64,000 nucleotides of DNA from JACPPO01 sp965262505. GTDB taxonomy: Bacteria; Acidobacteriota; Vicinamibacteria; Vicinamibacterales; UBA2999. Made by a program: the position numbers and the translations under genes. The notes below the pieces were generated by a model that did not search any database, was not told the origin of the DNA, and was given only the letters and a program-made list of their open reading frames with translations. Shown in pieces: positions 16,475-25,514 of the stretch; within the stretch, counting starts at the first letter, position 1, and every line of letters starts with the position of its first letter. The stretch spans positions 2,852,001-2,916,000 of the forward strand of contig CBDHFM010000030.1 of the NCBI GenBank assembly GCA_965262505.1, read 5' to 3'.

Positions 16475-16515
16475 GTAGGCGGAGGCCTTCAGGACTTCGG
16501 GCGGAGGATCCGGCG

Positions 16516-17793
16516 ATGAGCATTCGGACAAACGTGTCGGTGTTGAAAGCGGCCGCGATCGGTATCGCGGTCGGGCTGCTGGTTGGCTGCGGGCAGGCCC
16601 CTCCGGACGGCCAAACCACAGCCGCTCCGGGTCCGGCGTCGGCCGGGCAGAGGGGCGGCCAGGACCAGACGGGTCCGTACGCGGTCGTCGAAAACTGGCC
16701 GAAGCCGCTGTCGCAACTGCCCGGTCACGACGAGTGGACATGGGGGGCGATGCAGGGGCTCTTTGCCGAGAGTGCCGACCGGGTCTTCCTCTTGATGCGC
16801 GGCGAGCTGCCGGTCGTGGAGCGGCCGGCGACGGTTCCCTACCCGGAGCTTGGACCGAGCATCGCTTTTCCCGTGTCGCAGACCCCCTTTCGCAATGCGT
16901 CGGTGGGCCCGCTCAGCAGCCCGGGCAACTCGGGCCCCGACGGATGGAGCGGCTGGCAGGGCACGCTCGGCGTCGACGCGCGCTGGGAGCACATCCTCGT
17001 CGTGGTCGACGCGGAGGGCGACATCACGGAAGAGTGGACCCAGTGGGATTCCATCTTCCGGCGTCCGCACTCGGTCGCGATCAACCCCTACGATCCGGAG
17101 CGGCACGTCTGGGTCGTCGACGATCGGCAGCACGCCGTCTACAAGTTCACCAACGATGGCTCGGAGCTCGTCCAGACGCTCGGGGTTCGCGGCGAGCCCG
17201 GCGACGACGAGAGGCATTTCAACCGGCCGACGTTTCTTGCCTGGCTGCCCGACAGCACGCTCTATGTAGCCGACGGCTATGCCAACACACGCGTCGTGAA
17301 GTTCGACAGCGACGGCACGTTCCTGATGGCGTGGGGCGAGGCGGGCGATCCGCCGAACGACACGAGACCAGGCACGTTCGACGCGGTGCACGGCGTGGCT
17401 GTCGATCCGGAAACGCGGCGGGTGTACGTGACCGACCGGTCGAACAGACGTATCCAGATCTTCGACGAGAACGGCACGTTCCTCGATCAGTTCGGCACCG
17501 GCGGGCCGTCCACGCCGCAGGTGCTGTACGCGTCGGCCGACAGGCATGTGTGGATCGCCGACAACGCCACGTCGAAGCTCGTGCAGTACGACATGGAGGG
17601 CCGTTACCTCTACTCCTGGGGCAGCCAGGGGCAGTGGCCCGGTGCGATATGGAACGTCCACGGGATGAGCGTGGACCAGGAAGGTAATCTGTACCTCGCG
17701 GAGGTCAACAACGGACGGGCGCAGAAGTTCAGCCCACGCGCTGACGCCAACATGGACCACGTCGTCGGTCCGCCGCTCCGCGCGGTCCCGTAG
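16516..17793 (+). CDS. NHL-repeat beta-propeller lipoprotein
   Basis: A 425-residue predicted lipoprotein with signal ending LLVGC (Cys25) followed by a Pro/Gly/Gln-rich linker. From about residue 60 there are repeated NHL-type blades: HSVAINPYDPERHVWVVDDR, FLAWLPDSTLYVADGYANTR, HGVAVDPETRRVYVTDRSNR, VLYASADRHVWIADNAT and HGMSVDQEGNLYLAEVNNGR. Such six-bladed propellers bind ligands or are peptidylglycine-lyase/lactonase-like; no catalytic set can be called. Probably anchored in the outer or inner membrane facing the periplasm. Convergent with the next gene. Confidence 0.82.
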   Translation: MSIRTNVSVLKAAAIGIAVGLLVGCGQAPPDGQTTAAPGPASAGQRGGQDQTGPYAVVENWPKPLSQLPGHDEWTWGAMQGLFAESADRVFLLMRGELPVVERPATVPYPELGPSIAFPVSQTPFRNASVGPLSSPGNSGPDGWSGWQGTLGVDARWEHILVVVDAEGDITEEWTQWDSIFRRPHSVAINPYDPERHVWVVDDRQHAVYKFTNDGSELVQTLGVRGEPGDDERHFNRPTFLAWLPDSTLYVADGYANTRVVKFDSDGTFLMAWGEAGDPPNDTRPGTFDAVHGVAVDPETRRVYVTDRSNRRIQIFDENGTFLDQFGTGGPSTPQVLYASADRHVWIADNATSKLVQYDMEGRYLYSWGSQGQWPGAIWNVHGMSVDQEGNLYLAEVNNGRAQKFSPRADANMDHVVGPPLRAVP

Positions 17794-17843
17794 GACTGGA
17801 GGCCTGGCACAGGCGCGTCGGCTGGTGAGCCTGCGCGGCCCGC

Positions 17844-19223
17844 CTAGAACGTGTAGTTCAGGATCCAGACGAGAAAGAGCACGACCGGGACGTGCACGAC
17901 GAACTGCAGCGTTGTGTACCCCACGATGTCGCGCGCCTTGAGCCCCAGGATGCCGATGAGCGGCAGCATCCAGAATGGGTGGATGAGGTTGGCGAGCGCT
18001 TCGCTCGCGTTGTAGGTCTGCACCACCCAGCCCAGATGCATGCCGAGCGTCTGGGCGGCGCCCAGGACGTAGGGCGCTTCGATCAGCCACTTGCCCCCCG
18101 CCGACGGCACGAACAGGCCGAGAAACGCCGAGTAGACCCCGACCAGCACGGGAAAAGTGTGCTCGTTGGAGACCGCCACGAAGAACTGCGCCATGCGCTC
18201 GGCCAGCCCCGACTCGGTCATGATCCGGACCATGCCGCCGTAGAGCGGGTACTGGACCAGGACCCCCGCCACCGACGGCACCGCGGCCGTTACGGCCTGC
18301 ACGAACGAGCGTGGCCTCCAGTGCAGGAGCAGCCCCGCGATCAGGAACGCAAAGACGTAGTGGTTGAGTTCGAGGGCGACGCTGGCGCCAAACGTGGAGA
18401 CTTCACGGACCAGATAGACGATGCCGAGCCCGGAGACGAAGATCGTGAGCAGCGGGCTGTACTCGAGCCATTCTCCCGGCTTTTCAGGTCTGCCGATCCT
18501 GGCGGGCGGCGGCGCGTACGTCACGCCCATCTGCGCCATGCTCCGTGCCTGCGCGCCTCCCGGCGCCGAGCGGTGCGCGATGAACATCGACACGGCGACG
18601 AGCACACCGGCCATGAGCAGGCTTTGCCACAGGCCGAGCGTCTGTCCGAGGGGAATCACGCCGCTGATTCGCTCGATCGAATCTGGCAGCGAGGCCGGCG
18701 CCGCCATGATCAGCGCGGCCGACGACGAGAGGCCCAGCGCCCACACGCTGCCGATCCCCAGGTACGCCGCGGCGCCCAGGGCGCGGTAATCGGCGCCGGT
18801 CACGCGATATGCAACCTCGCGTGCCAGGAGCCCGCTGAAGATCAAGCTGAAGCTCCAGGACACCAGCGACGACAGCATCGAGAACAGGGCGACGAACGTA
18901 ACGGCGCTCTTTCCGTTCCGGGGCACGACGGCCATCCGCCGGATCACGGCATAGACCGGCGGCGACACCGCCACGGCGTAGCCGGTGACGATGATCATCG
19001 TGATCTGCATCGTGAAGGCGACCAGATCCCAGAACCCCGCGCCGAACCACTGCGCGGCCTCTACCGACGAGGCGCCGGAGGCGAGGCTTGCGGCGAAGAC
19101 GATGGCGCACGCGGCCAGGGCGAGCGCGAAGGCGTCAGGGAACCAGCGTTCGAACCAGTCCGAGAGGCGCAGGCCGAGGCCGGCGAGTGAGGGGCCGGCC
19201 GGCTCCTCCGACAGGTGCTGCAT
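17844..19223 (-). CDS. Short-chain fatty acid transporter (AtoE family)
   Basis: About 459 residues with ~11 hydrophobic helices. It matches the AtoE family by LGLRLSDWFERWFPDAFALALAA, the helix-break motif VALFSMLSSLVSWSFSLIFS, and VPSAGGKWLIEAPYVLGAA. Family members take up short-chain fatty acids such as acetoacetate or butyrate. I start at ATG 19223; a GTG at 19232 would add three residues. The gene diverges from the E1 alpha gene with only ~31 bases between starts, so a shared control region is likely and the transported acid may feed the neighbouring pathway. Confidence 0.85.
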   Translation of the reverse strand: MQHLSEEPAGPSLAGLGLRLSDWFERWFPDAFALALAACAIVFAASLASGASSVEAAQWFGAGFWDLVAFTMQITMIIVTGYAVAVSPPVYAVIRRMAVVPRNGKSAVTFVALFSMLSSLVSWSFSLIFSGLLAREVAYRVTGADYRALGAAAYLGIGSVWALGLSSSAALIMAAPASLPDSIERISGVIPLGQTLGLWQSLLMAGVLVAVSMFIAHRSAPGGAQARSMAQMGVTYAPPPARIGRPEKPGEWLEYSPLLTIFVSGLGIVYLVREVSTFGASVALELNHYVFAFLIAGLLLHWRPRSFVQAVTAAVPSVAGVLVQYPLYGGMVRIMTESGLAERMAQFFVAVSNEHTFPVLVGVYSAFLGLFVPSAGGKWLIEAPYVLGAAQTLGMHLGWVVQTYNASEALANLIHPFWMLPLIGILGLKARDIVGYTTLQFVVHVPVVLFLVWILNYTF

Positions 19224-19249
19224 TGGGGACACTTACGCGATATTGTTGA
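19214..19249 (+). promoter_or_regulatory. Conserved promoter element, copy 1 (before E1 alpha)
   Basis: GGTGCTGCAT, 13 variable bases, then GCGATATTGTTGA; 30 of 36 positions equal the segment at 24531-24566. TATTGT (19241-19246) is a plausible -10 ending eight bases before the ATG of E1 alpha, and no ribosome site is seen, suggesting a leaderless mRNA. The left part overlaps the start of the divergent AtoE-type gene. Confidence 0.6.
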
Positions 19250-19254
19250 TCGGT

Positions 19255-20250
19255 ATGGCGAACCCCGCGACCTCGCAGACCGCTGCCGGCGTCGATGCCG
19301 GCAAGCTCCTACGCATGTACAGCCAGATGGTGGCGATCCGTCTGTTCGAGGAACGGGTCAACGATCTGTATACCCGCGCCCTGATGCCCGGGCTCGCGCA
19401 CTTGTATATAGGGGAAGAGGCGGTGGCTGTCGGTGTGTGCGAGGCACTTAACCGGGACGACTACATCACGAGCACGCATCGTGGTCACGGACACTGTCTC
19501 GCGAAGGGTGCGTCCCCGCCCCTGATGTTTGCCGAGCTGCTGGGCAAGGAAGCGGGCTACTGCAAGGGAAAGGGCGGATCGATGCACATCGCCGATCCGG
19601 CCACCGGGAATCTCGGGGCGAACGCCATTGTCGGCGGAGGGGCGGGGATCGCGACTGGCGCGGCGTTTTCGTCGAAGTATCTCGGCACCCAGCAGGTGGC
19701 GGTCTGCTTTTTCGGGGAGGGCGCGTTGGGCCAGGGCGTGCTGTACGAAGAGATGAACCTCGCCCAGCTCTGGAAGCTCCCGGTGATCTACGCCTGCGAG
19801 AACAACCTCTACAACGAATACACGCACTGCTCCGAAACGACCGCGGGCGACATGCTGGCGCGTCCGGCGGCCTTTGGCCTCGCCGCTGAATCGGTTGACG
19901 GCCAGGACGTGCGCGCCGTGCATGCGGCGGCGGCTAAGCTTGTCGATCGGGCGCGCCGCGGCGAAGGCCCCGGCTTCCTGCTGCTCCACACGTACCGCTA
20001 CCGCGGCCATCACGTGGGCGACGTCGCGCGCGAGTACTACCGGCCGAAGGCGGAGGAGCAGCAGTGGATGTCGGAGCGCGACCCGATCGCACTGCACGCC
20101 GAGTGGCTCGTCACCGAGGGCCTGGCGGATCGAGCCAGGCTCGACAAGATGCAGGCGGAGCTGGCGGCGGAGATGGACACGGCGATGGAGTTTGCGGTCA
20201 ACGCGCCCTATCCGGATCCGTCGAAAGTGGAAGATGACGTCTATGCCTGA
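19255..20250 (+). CDS. 2-oxoacid dehydrogenase E1 component, alpha subunit (PDH/acetoin type)
   Basis: A 331-residue thiamine-diphosphate enzyme subunit. It shows SQMVAIRLFEERVNDLYTRA, HLYIGEEAVAVGVCEAL, STHRGHGHCLAKG, KGGSMHIADP, and the cofactor motif FFGEGALGQG...ENNLYNEYT, with GEG where many have GDG, as in branched-chain enzymes. With E1 beta it decarboxylates a 2-oxoacid (or acetoin) and loads E2 lipoate. ATG 19255 is chosen from alignment and the conserved promoter. It overlaps E1 beta by eight bases. The substrate cannot be read from sequence; PDH and acetoin dehydrogenase subunits are both this size. Confidence 0.9.
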   Translation: MANPATSQTAAGVDAGKLLRMYSQMVAIRLFEERVNDLYTRALMPGLAHLYIGEEAVAVGVCEALNRDDYITSTHRGHGHCLAKGASPPLMFAELLGKEAGYCKGKGGSMHIADPATGNLGANAIVGGGAGIATGAAFSSKYLGTQQVAVCFFGEGALGQGVLYEEMNLAQLWKLPVIYACENNLYNEYTHCSETTAGDMLARPAAFGLAAESVDGQDVRAVHAAAAKLVDRARRGEGPGFLLLHTYRYRGHHVGDVAREYYRPKAEEQQWMSERDPIALHAEWLVTEGLADRARLDKMQAELAAEMDTAMEFAVNAPYPDPSKVEDDVYA

Positions 20251-21244
20251 CGCGGCCGTCACCGTGCGTGAGATCAGTTTCGGCGACGCGATCCGTGAGG
20301 CGCTGGCGGAGGAAATGCGCCGTGATCCGCGGATCGTGCTGTTTGGCGAGGATGTCGCGGAGGCGGGCACGGCGTTCAAGGTCCTCAAGGGGCTCGTCGA
20401 TGAATTCGGCAAGGAGCGCATCATCGACACACCGATCTCCGAGCCGGGATTCACCGGTCTGGGCGTCGGCGCCGCGATGACCGGGCTGCGTCCGGTCGTC
20501 GACATCATGTTCGGCGACTTCCTCGCGCTTGTGATGGATCAGGTCGTCAACCAGGCGGCGAAGGTGCACTACATGTCGGGCGGGGCGTGGAAGGTGCCGC
20601 TCGTCGTTCGCGCGACTATGGGCGCCACGCGGCGGTCGGCGGCGCAGCACTCACAGTCGCTGCACGCGTGGCCGAGCCACGTGCCTGGACTGAAGGTGGC
20701 GATCCCCTCGACGCCCTACGACGCCAAGGGGCTGCTCAAGACCGCCATTCGCGACGACAACCCGGTGGTCTTTTTCGAAGACAAGATCAGCTACACGAAG
20801 GTGAAAGGTCCGGTGCCGGACGAGGAGTACACGGTCCCGTTTGGCGTGGCGGATATCAAGCGCGAGGGACGGGACATCACACTCGTCGGCACGAGCAGCA
20901 TGGTGCAGGTGGCGCTCGGAGCCGCCGCGATGCTCGAGGAGATCGGCGTCAGCGCCGAAGTCGTGGATCCGCGCACGACCTGGCCGCTCGATGAAAAGAC
21001 GCTGGTCGAGTCGGCAAAGAAGACGTCGCGCGCCATCGTCATCGACGAGGGGTCCTTCCGGTACGGCGTGACCGGCGAGATCGCGTCGGTCATTGCCGAG
21101 GGCGCTTTCTACGATCTCGACGGCCCCGTCCGCCGGATCGGGGCCCTGCACGTGCCGATTCCGTTCTCGCCCGCCCTGGAGGACGTGACGGTGCCGACCG
21201 AGCGCGATGTCTTCGAGATGGCGCGCACGATGTGCAACAAGTAG
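20243..21244 (+). CDS. 2-oxoacid dehydrogenase E1 component, beta subunit
   Basis: A 333-residue transketolase-like beta subunit: VTVREISFGDAIREALAEEM, LFGEDVAEAGTAFKVLKGL, RIIDTPISEPGFTGLGVGAA, QHSQSLHAWPSHVPGLKV and VIDEGSFRYGVTGEIAS. It pairs with the alpha subunit to form the thiamine site. The start ATG 20243 has GGAAG nine bases upstream; an in-frame ATG at 20234 is possible. The gene overlaps the alpha gene by eight bases. A terminator follows at 21326, so these two genes form their own transcript, apart from the E2 gene at 26876. Confidence 0.92.
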   Translation: MPDAAVTVREISFGDAIREALAEEMRRDPRIVLFGEDVAEAGTAFKVLKGLVDEFGKERIIDTPISEPGFTGLGVGAAMTGLRPVVDIMFGDFLALVMDQVVNQAAKVHYMSGGAWKVPLVVRATMGATRRSAAQHSQSLHAWPSHVPGLKVAIPSTPYDAKGLLKTAIRDDNPVVFFEDKISYTKVKGPVPDEEYTVPFGVADIKREGRDITLVGTSSMVQVALGAAAMLEEIGVSAEVVDPRTTWPLDEKTLVESAKKTSRAIVIDEGSFRYGVTGEIASVIAEGAFYDLDGPVRRIGALHVPIPFSPALEDVTVPTERDVFEMARTMCNK

Positions 21245-21325
21245 AAGTCCCTAACTTCCCTAGTGTTACTTGCCGGCGTGGCCATGTGGCTCCGAACAAA
21301 CCCATGGGCCCGCCCTCGATCCGTG

Positions 21326-21350
21326 CCGTTCGTGATGAACGGGTTTTTCT
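21326..21350 (+). terminator. Terminator after the E1 alpha/beta genes
   Basis: CCGTTC, a five-base loop, GAACGG, then GTTTTTCT. It lies 82 bases after the E1 beta stop. A wider 10-bp inverted repeat (21272-21281 with 21361-21370) encloses it. Confidence 0.65.
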
Positions 21351-21412
21351 ACGCACATCACCACGCCGGCGACGCTACACGCGCCACCCGCGACGAGGTT
21401 GTGAAACCGCCT

Positions 21413-23374
21413 CTAGTTACGCGGAAGGCGTTGCCATCCGTACACGCCGGCGACCAGGGCCAGCCCCACGGCGTTCACCAGGGGGACGGCGGTTAACAAC
21501 GACAGGGTACCGGCCCCGAGGATGAGCCCTTCCAGTCGCGTGTTCCTTCGGTAGAAGTATCCCTGAAGGGTCGCCGCGAAGGTGACAGCGGCCATCGTCG
21601 CCGTCGCGATCGTGAGCACATTGACCCACGGTTCCGCTTCCAAGAGTAGTGGCGTGTAGACGAACAGGAACGGCATCACGATCAGGAACGAGCCGAACTT
21701 CAGGGCATGGAACGCGGTTCGAAACGGGTCGGCTTCCGCGATGGCGGCCGCCGCGTACGCCACCAGACACACGGGCGGCGTGATGCTGGACAGCTGGCTG
21801 TACCAGATCAGCGACAGGTGCGATGCGGCAGTCGACACGCCGAGCCGCGCCAGCGCCGGCGGCACCAGGACCGCCAGGATGACGTACGTCGCCGTGATCG
21901 GTGCGCCAATACCGAGAATCAACGCCGTGAAGGCCACCATGATCATCGTCAGGAGCAAGGACTCGCCCGTCATCGACAGCATGGCCGATGAGAAGGTCAG
22001 GCCGAGCCCCGTCAGTCCGATGACCCCGACGATGATCCCGATGCTGCCCGCCACCGACGCAATCATCAGCGTGTTCCGGGCGCCATCGATCAGCGTCTCG
22101 TAGATCTTCTTTACCCCCATACGGGTACTGGCGCGCATCCAGCTCACGATGACAGCCGTCACGATGCCCCAGAATGCCGCAACGCCTGGGCTGTAGCCGC
22201 GTACGAGCTGCGCCAGCAACACCACGAGCGGCAAGGCCAGGTACCAGCCGCTCCACAGGAGGCCGCGCCAGTCGGGCAAATCCGCCGCCTCCGGGTCCCG
22301 CAGCTGCTCACGTGCAGCCTGAAAGTGAACCATCGCGAGTACGGCGATGAAGTAGATCAACGCGGGCACGGCCGCGAGCTTCACCACCTCGATGTAGGGA
22401 ATGCCCGTGAACTCCACCATGAAGAAAGCCGCCGCACCCATCACCGGCGGGAGGAACTGACCGCCCGTCGAGGCGGAGGTCTCGATGGCGGCCGCCACGT
22501 GAGGCGCATAGCCGGTCCGCTTCATCAACGGAATGGTGAAGGTACCCGTCGCCACGGTGTTCGCCGTCGGGCTCCCGGTCACCGACCCCAGCAGCGCACT
22601 GGCCAGCACGGCCACCTTTCCGGCTCCCCCCGGGCTGCGGCCGAGCAGCGCGTACGGCAGCTCGACGAAGAACTTGCCGACACCCGACCGGACCAGGAAC
22701 GCTCCGAAGATCACGAAGAGGAACACGTGCGTGGCGAACGTGTAGGTGACGACGCCGAAGAGACCTTCGATGGTGGCGTACTGGTAGGCGATGATCCGAG
22801 CGACGGGAAAGCCGCGATGGGCGAGGAGGGGAGGGAGATACGGCGCAACGTGTTCCGAAGCGAACAGCAGCGCTCCCACGCTCACGAGTGGCACGAACGG
22901 CCCTACCACTCGTCGAGTCGCTTCGAGGCAGATGGCCATGGCGACGAAACCGAACCCGGTGTCGGTCGCGCTGTAGAGGCCGACGCGGCGAACCAGGGTC
23001 GGGTACTCCCGTATGAAGTACACGGTGACGACGACTGCCGCCAGCGCCAGGAGTCCGTCCACCGCGGTGAAGCGGTTCCCTGGCGAGCCGGCCCGCGCCG
23101 GAAACCACAGGAACACCAGGACCAGCGTGAAGCCCAGGAACAGCGCTCGGTGGCTCTCGGGGGAGAACACTCCAAACGCGGCCGTGTAAATAAAGCTCGC
23201 GGCAAAGAGCGCCGCCAACCCGTGCGTGGCCTGACGGTAGAGCCCCTCCAGCGGGCGGGGGCGTGCGATCGCCTGACGCCTGGCGATGTCGCTGAGGAGA
23301 TTTCGGAAACCCTGAGCCCGGCCGTGCTCCGTATCAGGTGTTTGACCCGACGAAGCTGCTGGCGCCGCGCTCAT
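21413..23374 (-). CDS. TRAP transporter fused permease (TAXI-associated)
   Basis: A 653-residue membrane protein combining the small and large TRAP membrane domains, as is usual for TAXI systems. The large domain has ALLGSVTGSPTANTVATGTF and ETSASTGGQFLPPVMGAAAFFMVEF, then LGIGAPITATYVILAVLVPPALARLG. It imports an organic acid driven by an ion gradient, together with the binding protein encoded just upstream (13 bases away, same strand). The cluster lies between the E1 and E2 halves of the dehydrogenase, so its substrate may be that of the pathway. Confidence 0.92.
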   Translation of the reverse strand: MSAAPAASSGQTPDTEHGRAQGFRNLLSDIARRQAIARPRPLEGLYRQATHGLAALFAASFIYTAAFGVFSPESHRALFLGFTLVLVFLWFPARAGSPGNRFTAVDGLLALAAVVVTVYFIREYPTLVRRVGLYSATDTGFGFVAMAICLEATRRVVGPFVPLVSVGALLFASEHVAPYLPPLLAHRGFPVARIIAYQYATIEGLFGVVTYTFATHVFLFVIFGAFLVRSGVGKFFVELPYALLGRSPGGAGKVAVLASALLGSVTGSPTANTVATGTFTIPLMKRTGYAPHVAAAIETSASTGGQFLPPVMGAAAFFMVEFTGIPYIEVVKLAAVPALIYFIAVLAMVHFQAAREQLRDPEAADLPDWRGLLWSGWYLALPLVVLLAQLVRGYSPGVAAFWGIVTAVIVSWMRASTRMGVKKIYETLIDGARNTLMIASVAGSIGIIVGVIGLTGLGLTFSSAMLSMTGESLLLTMIMVAFTALILGIGAPITATYVILAVLVPPALARLGVSTAASHLSLIWYSQLSSITPPVCLVAYAAAAIAEADPFRTAFHALKFGSFLIVMPFLFVYTPLLLEAEPWVNVLTIATATMAAVTFAATLQGYFYRRNTRLEGLILGAGTLSLLTAVPLVNAVGLALVAGVYGWQRLPRN

Positions 23375-23387
23375 GAGCGCGGCGGGC

Positions 23388-24383
23388 TCACCGGGCTCGG
23401 AGACTCTCTGGGATATCGACTCCGACTTCCTCCCAATACCGTTGAGCGCCCGGGTGCAGCGGGACCGTCAACCCTTGCAGCGCCTGGTCAGGCGTCATAT
23501 CCCTGAGCGGCTCGAACGTCTGCCGCATGAACGTCGCACCGTCCGGCGAATAGGCCTCCGCGGCCATGTCGTGGACGATATCGTCCGGCACGTCGCTGTT
23601 GACGATCCAGTAGGTCCCCATCATGATGGTCCGAACGGGCGCTTCGAGGTCGTCATAGTTCTCCGCCGGGATTTCGCCCACCGCGTAATAGGGAAACGCC
23701 TCCAGCATGCCTGACTCGACGGCAGGCGTGGCCAGGTCCACCAGGAGCACATCGTGGGTGGCCATCGTGTCGAGCACCGCACCGTTCGGCACCCCGGAGA
23801 CCCAGTGGTACGCGTCCACCTGCCCGTCCTTGAGCGCGGTGGACGCTGCGGTTCCACCGATGTAGGACACGCGCATCCTGTCCAGCAAGCCGAGATGGCG
23901 GAAGTACCGTTCCCCCGTCAGAGCAGAACCGCTCCCCGTGCCGCCGATGGCGAGGCGCTTGTCCTCGAGGTCGGCGACCGATTGGATGTCCCCGCCCTGG
24001 AGCGTGACCAGGTGATCGTACCCCCAGAACAGCAGTCCCACGGCTCGCAGGTTGGTCTGCGGGCTGTCGGCGAACTCATCCGTACCGAAATAGCCTGCGT
24101 GCAGGTCGCCGCCGTACGCCACGCCCATGTCGGTATCGCCGTTGTTGACCAGACGGACGTTCTCACCCGAGCCTCCTGTGCCTTCCACGGTAATGTTCAG
24201 GTCGGGACGTTGCTGCTCGACGAACGTGGAGACGGCGCCGGCGGCCGGGAAGAAGGATCCGCCGGGCGGGCCGCCGCCAAAACCGACGAAGACGCCGCCT
24301 GCTGGCTCACCTCGCGACATCCACCAGACGACCGCGACGAGCACGATGACGACGGGAACCAGCCAGCGGGAGATTTTAGTCAT
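23388..24383 (-). CDS. TAXI-family TRAP solute-binding protein
   Basis: A 331-residue secreted or membrane-anchored protein with one N-terminal hydrophobic segment (WLVPVVIVLVAVVWWMSRG). The mature part starts with the TAXI signature region FVGFGGGPPGGSFFPAAGAV, then VEGTGGSGENVRLVNNGDTDMGVAYGGD. It captures the substrate in the periplasm and hands it to the fused permease downstream. The ligand is unknown; TAXI proteins bind acids such as glutamate or 2-oxoacids. AGAGGCAG precedes the ATG. Confidence 0.92.
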   Translation of the reverse strand: MTKISRWLVPVVIVLVAVVWWMSRGEPAGGVFVGFGGGPPGGSFFPAAGAVSTFVEQQRPDLNITVEGTGGSGENVRLVNNGDTDMGVAYGGDLHAGYFGTDEFADSPQTNLRAVGLLFWGYDHLVTLQGGDIQSVADLEDKRLAIGGTGSGSALTGERYFRHLGLLDRMRVSYIGGTAASTALKDGQVDAYHWVSGVPNGAVLDTMATHDVLLVDLATPAVESGMLEAFPYYAVGEIPAENYDDLEAPVRTIMMGTYWIVNSDVPDDIVHDMAAEAYSPDGATFMRQTFEPLRDMTPDQALQGLTVPLHPGAQRYWEEVGVDIPESLRAR

Positions 24384-24530
24384 GATTCTGCCTCTGTCGA
24401 CATGCGCCTGGTCGGGGGCTTTCTCACTGCCGTCCCTCCGTCAGGCAACCACTTTGGCGACGGGAGGATTATAGGTGGCTGGTATCAGGAGGGGAAGCGA
24501 TTCCACAACCCATCGGACCGTGCTCCGGCC

Positions 24531-24566
24531 GGTGCTGCATGGCCGATAGTTATGCGATATTGTTGA
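24531..24566 (+). promoter_or_regulatory. Conserved promoter element, copy 2 (before the HIBADH-type gene)
   Basis: The same 36-base layout as 19214-19249: GGTGCTGCAT, variable bases, GCGATATTGTTGA. TATTGT (24558-24563) ends nine bases before ATG 24573. The likeness runs into the coding starts, ATGGC(G/T)AACC in both. Confidence 0.6.
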
Positions 24567-24572
24567 GCACGC

Positions 24573-25460
24573 ATGGCTAACCTGGGGTATGTCGGACTCG
24601 GTGTGATGGGCGGCCGGATGGCCGATCGGCTCCTCTCGAAAGGGCACAGTGTCACCGGTTACAACCGCACGCGGTCGAAGGCCCAGTGGCTGATCGATCG
24701 CGGGATGAAGTGGGCTGATTCGCCGCGCGCATTGGCGGAAGCGGTCGACGTGGTGTTCGTGATGGTCACCAATTCGGCGGCGCTCGAGGCGGTGGCGCTG
24801 GGGCCGGACGGCATCGTGGCCGGCATGGGGCCCGGGAAGATTCTGATCGACATGAGCACGGTCAGCCCGACCATCAGCCGCAGTATCGCCGCGCGCGTCC
24901 GCGAACGGGGCGGCGATATGGTGGACGCTCCCGTCTCCGGCAGCGTCATCACGCTGGAGCAAGGGAAGCTTTCGGTGATGGTCGGCGGGGAGCGCGCGAC
25001 CTTCGATCGCGTGAAGCCGTTGCTCGAGGATATTGGTCCCAAGGTGACCCATGTGGGTGGCAACGGTCTGGCCGTGTCGATGAAGATCGCCGTGAACCTG
25101 AGCCTGGCCGTGCAGATGCTCGCCTTCTCCGAAGGGGTGCTGCTTGCGGAGAAAAGCGGCATCGCGCGCGAGACAGCCGTGGATGTTTTGACCCACAGCG
25201 TCGTCGCGTCGCCGATGGTGCAGTACCGTGGGCCGTTCGTGCTGGGGTTGCCGGACGAGGCCTGGTTCGACATGAACATGATGCAGAAGGACATGACGCT
25301 GGCGCTCGAGATGGGCCGTGAGCTCAGTGTGCCGCTGCCGACCACGGCCGTGACCAACGAGTTCCTGACGGCGGCGCGCGGTGCCGGTCTGGCCGACAAG
25401 GATTTTGCGGCGATGTTCGAGCTGCTCGCCCGGCTATCAGGAGTCACCGCCGCGCCCTGA
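24573..25460 (+). CDS. 3-hydroxyisobutyrate dehydrogenase-family oxidoreductase
   Basis: A 295-residue beta-hydroxyacid dehydrogenase. The Rossmann fold opens YVGLGVMGGRMADRLLSKGH; the substrate motif is MVDAPVSGSVITLEQGKLSV, and the catalytic Lys lies in SMKIAVNLSLAVQM. Family members oxidise 3-hydroxyisobutyrate, tartronate semialdehyde or related acids with NAD(P). It leads an apparent operon with the M24 enzyme, E2 and an aldehyde dehydrogenase, whose last member could take a semialdehyde made here. Exact substrate unknown. Confidence 0.88.
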   Translation: MANLGYVGLGVMGGRMADRLLSKGHSVTGYNRTRSKAQWLIDRGMKWADSPRALAEAVDVVFVMVTNSAALEAVALGPDGIVAGMGPGKILIDMSTVSPTISRSIAARVRERGGDMVDAPVSGSVITLEQGKLSVMVGGERATFDRVKPLLEDIGPKVTHVGGNGLAVSMKIAVNLSLAVQMLAFSEGVLLAEKSGIARETAVDVLTHSVVASPMVQYRGPFVLGLPDEAWFDMNMMQKDMTLALEMGRELSVPLPTTAVTNEFLTAARGAGLADKDFAAMFELLARLSGVTAAP

Positions 25461-25514
25461 TGCGCGGGCTCGCACACGGTGATGGGTGAAGAGGATCGGT
25501 AAAGGAGATCAATT

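Noticed and set aside
19970..20000. GEG instead of GDG in the E1 alpha cofactor motif as a defect
   Set aside because: Branched-chain 2-oxoacid dehydrogenases also use GEG, so it is not evidence of inactivity (motif is near 19708-19740).
22325..23506. 393-codon plus-strand open frame over the TRAP permease
   Set aside because: Complement of a conserved transporter; the translation is Arg/Glu/His-rich without domains.
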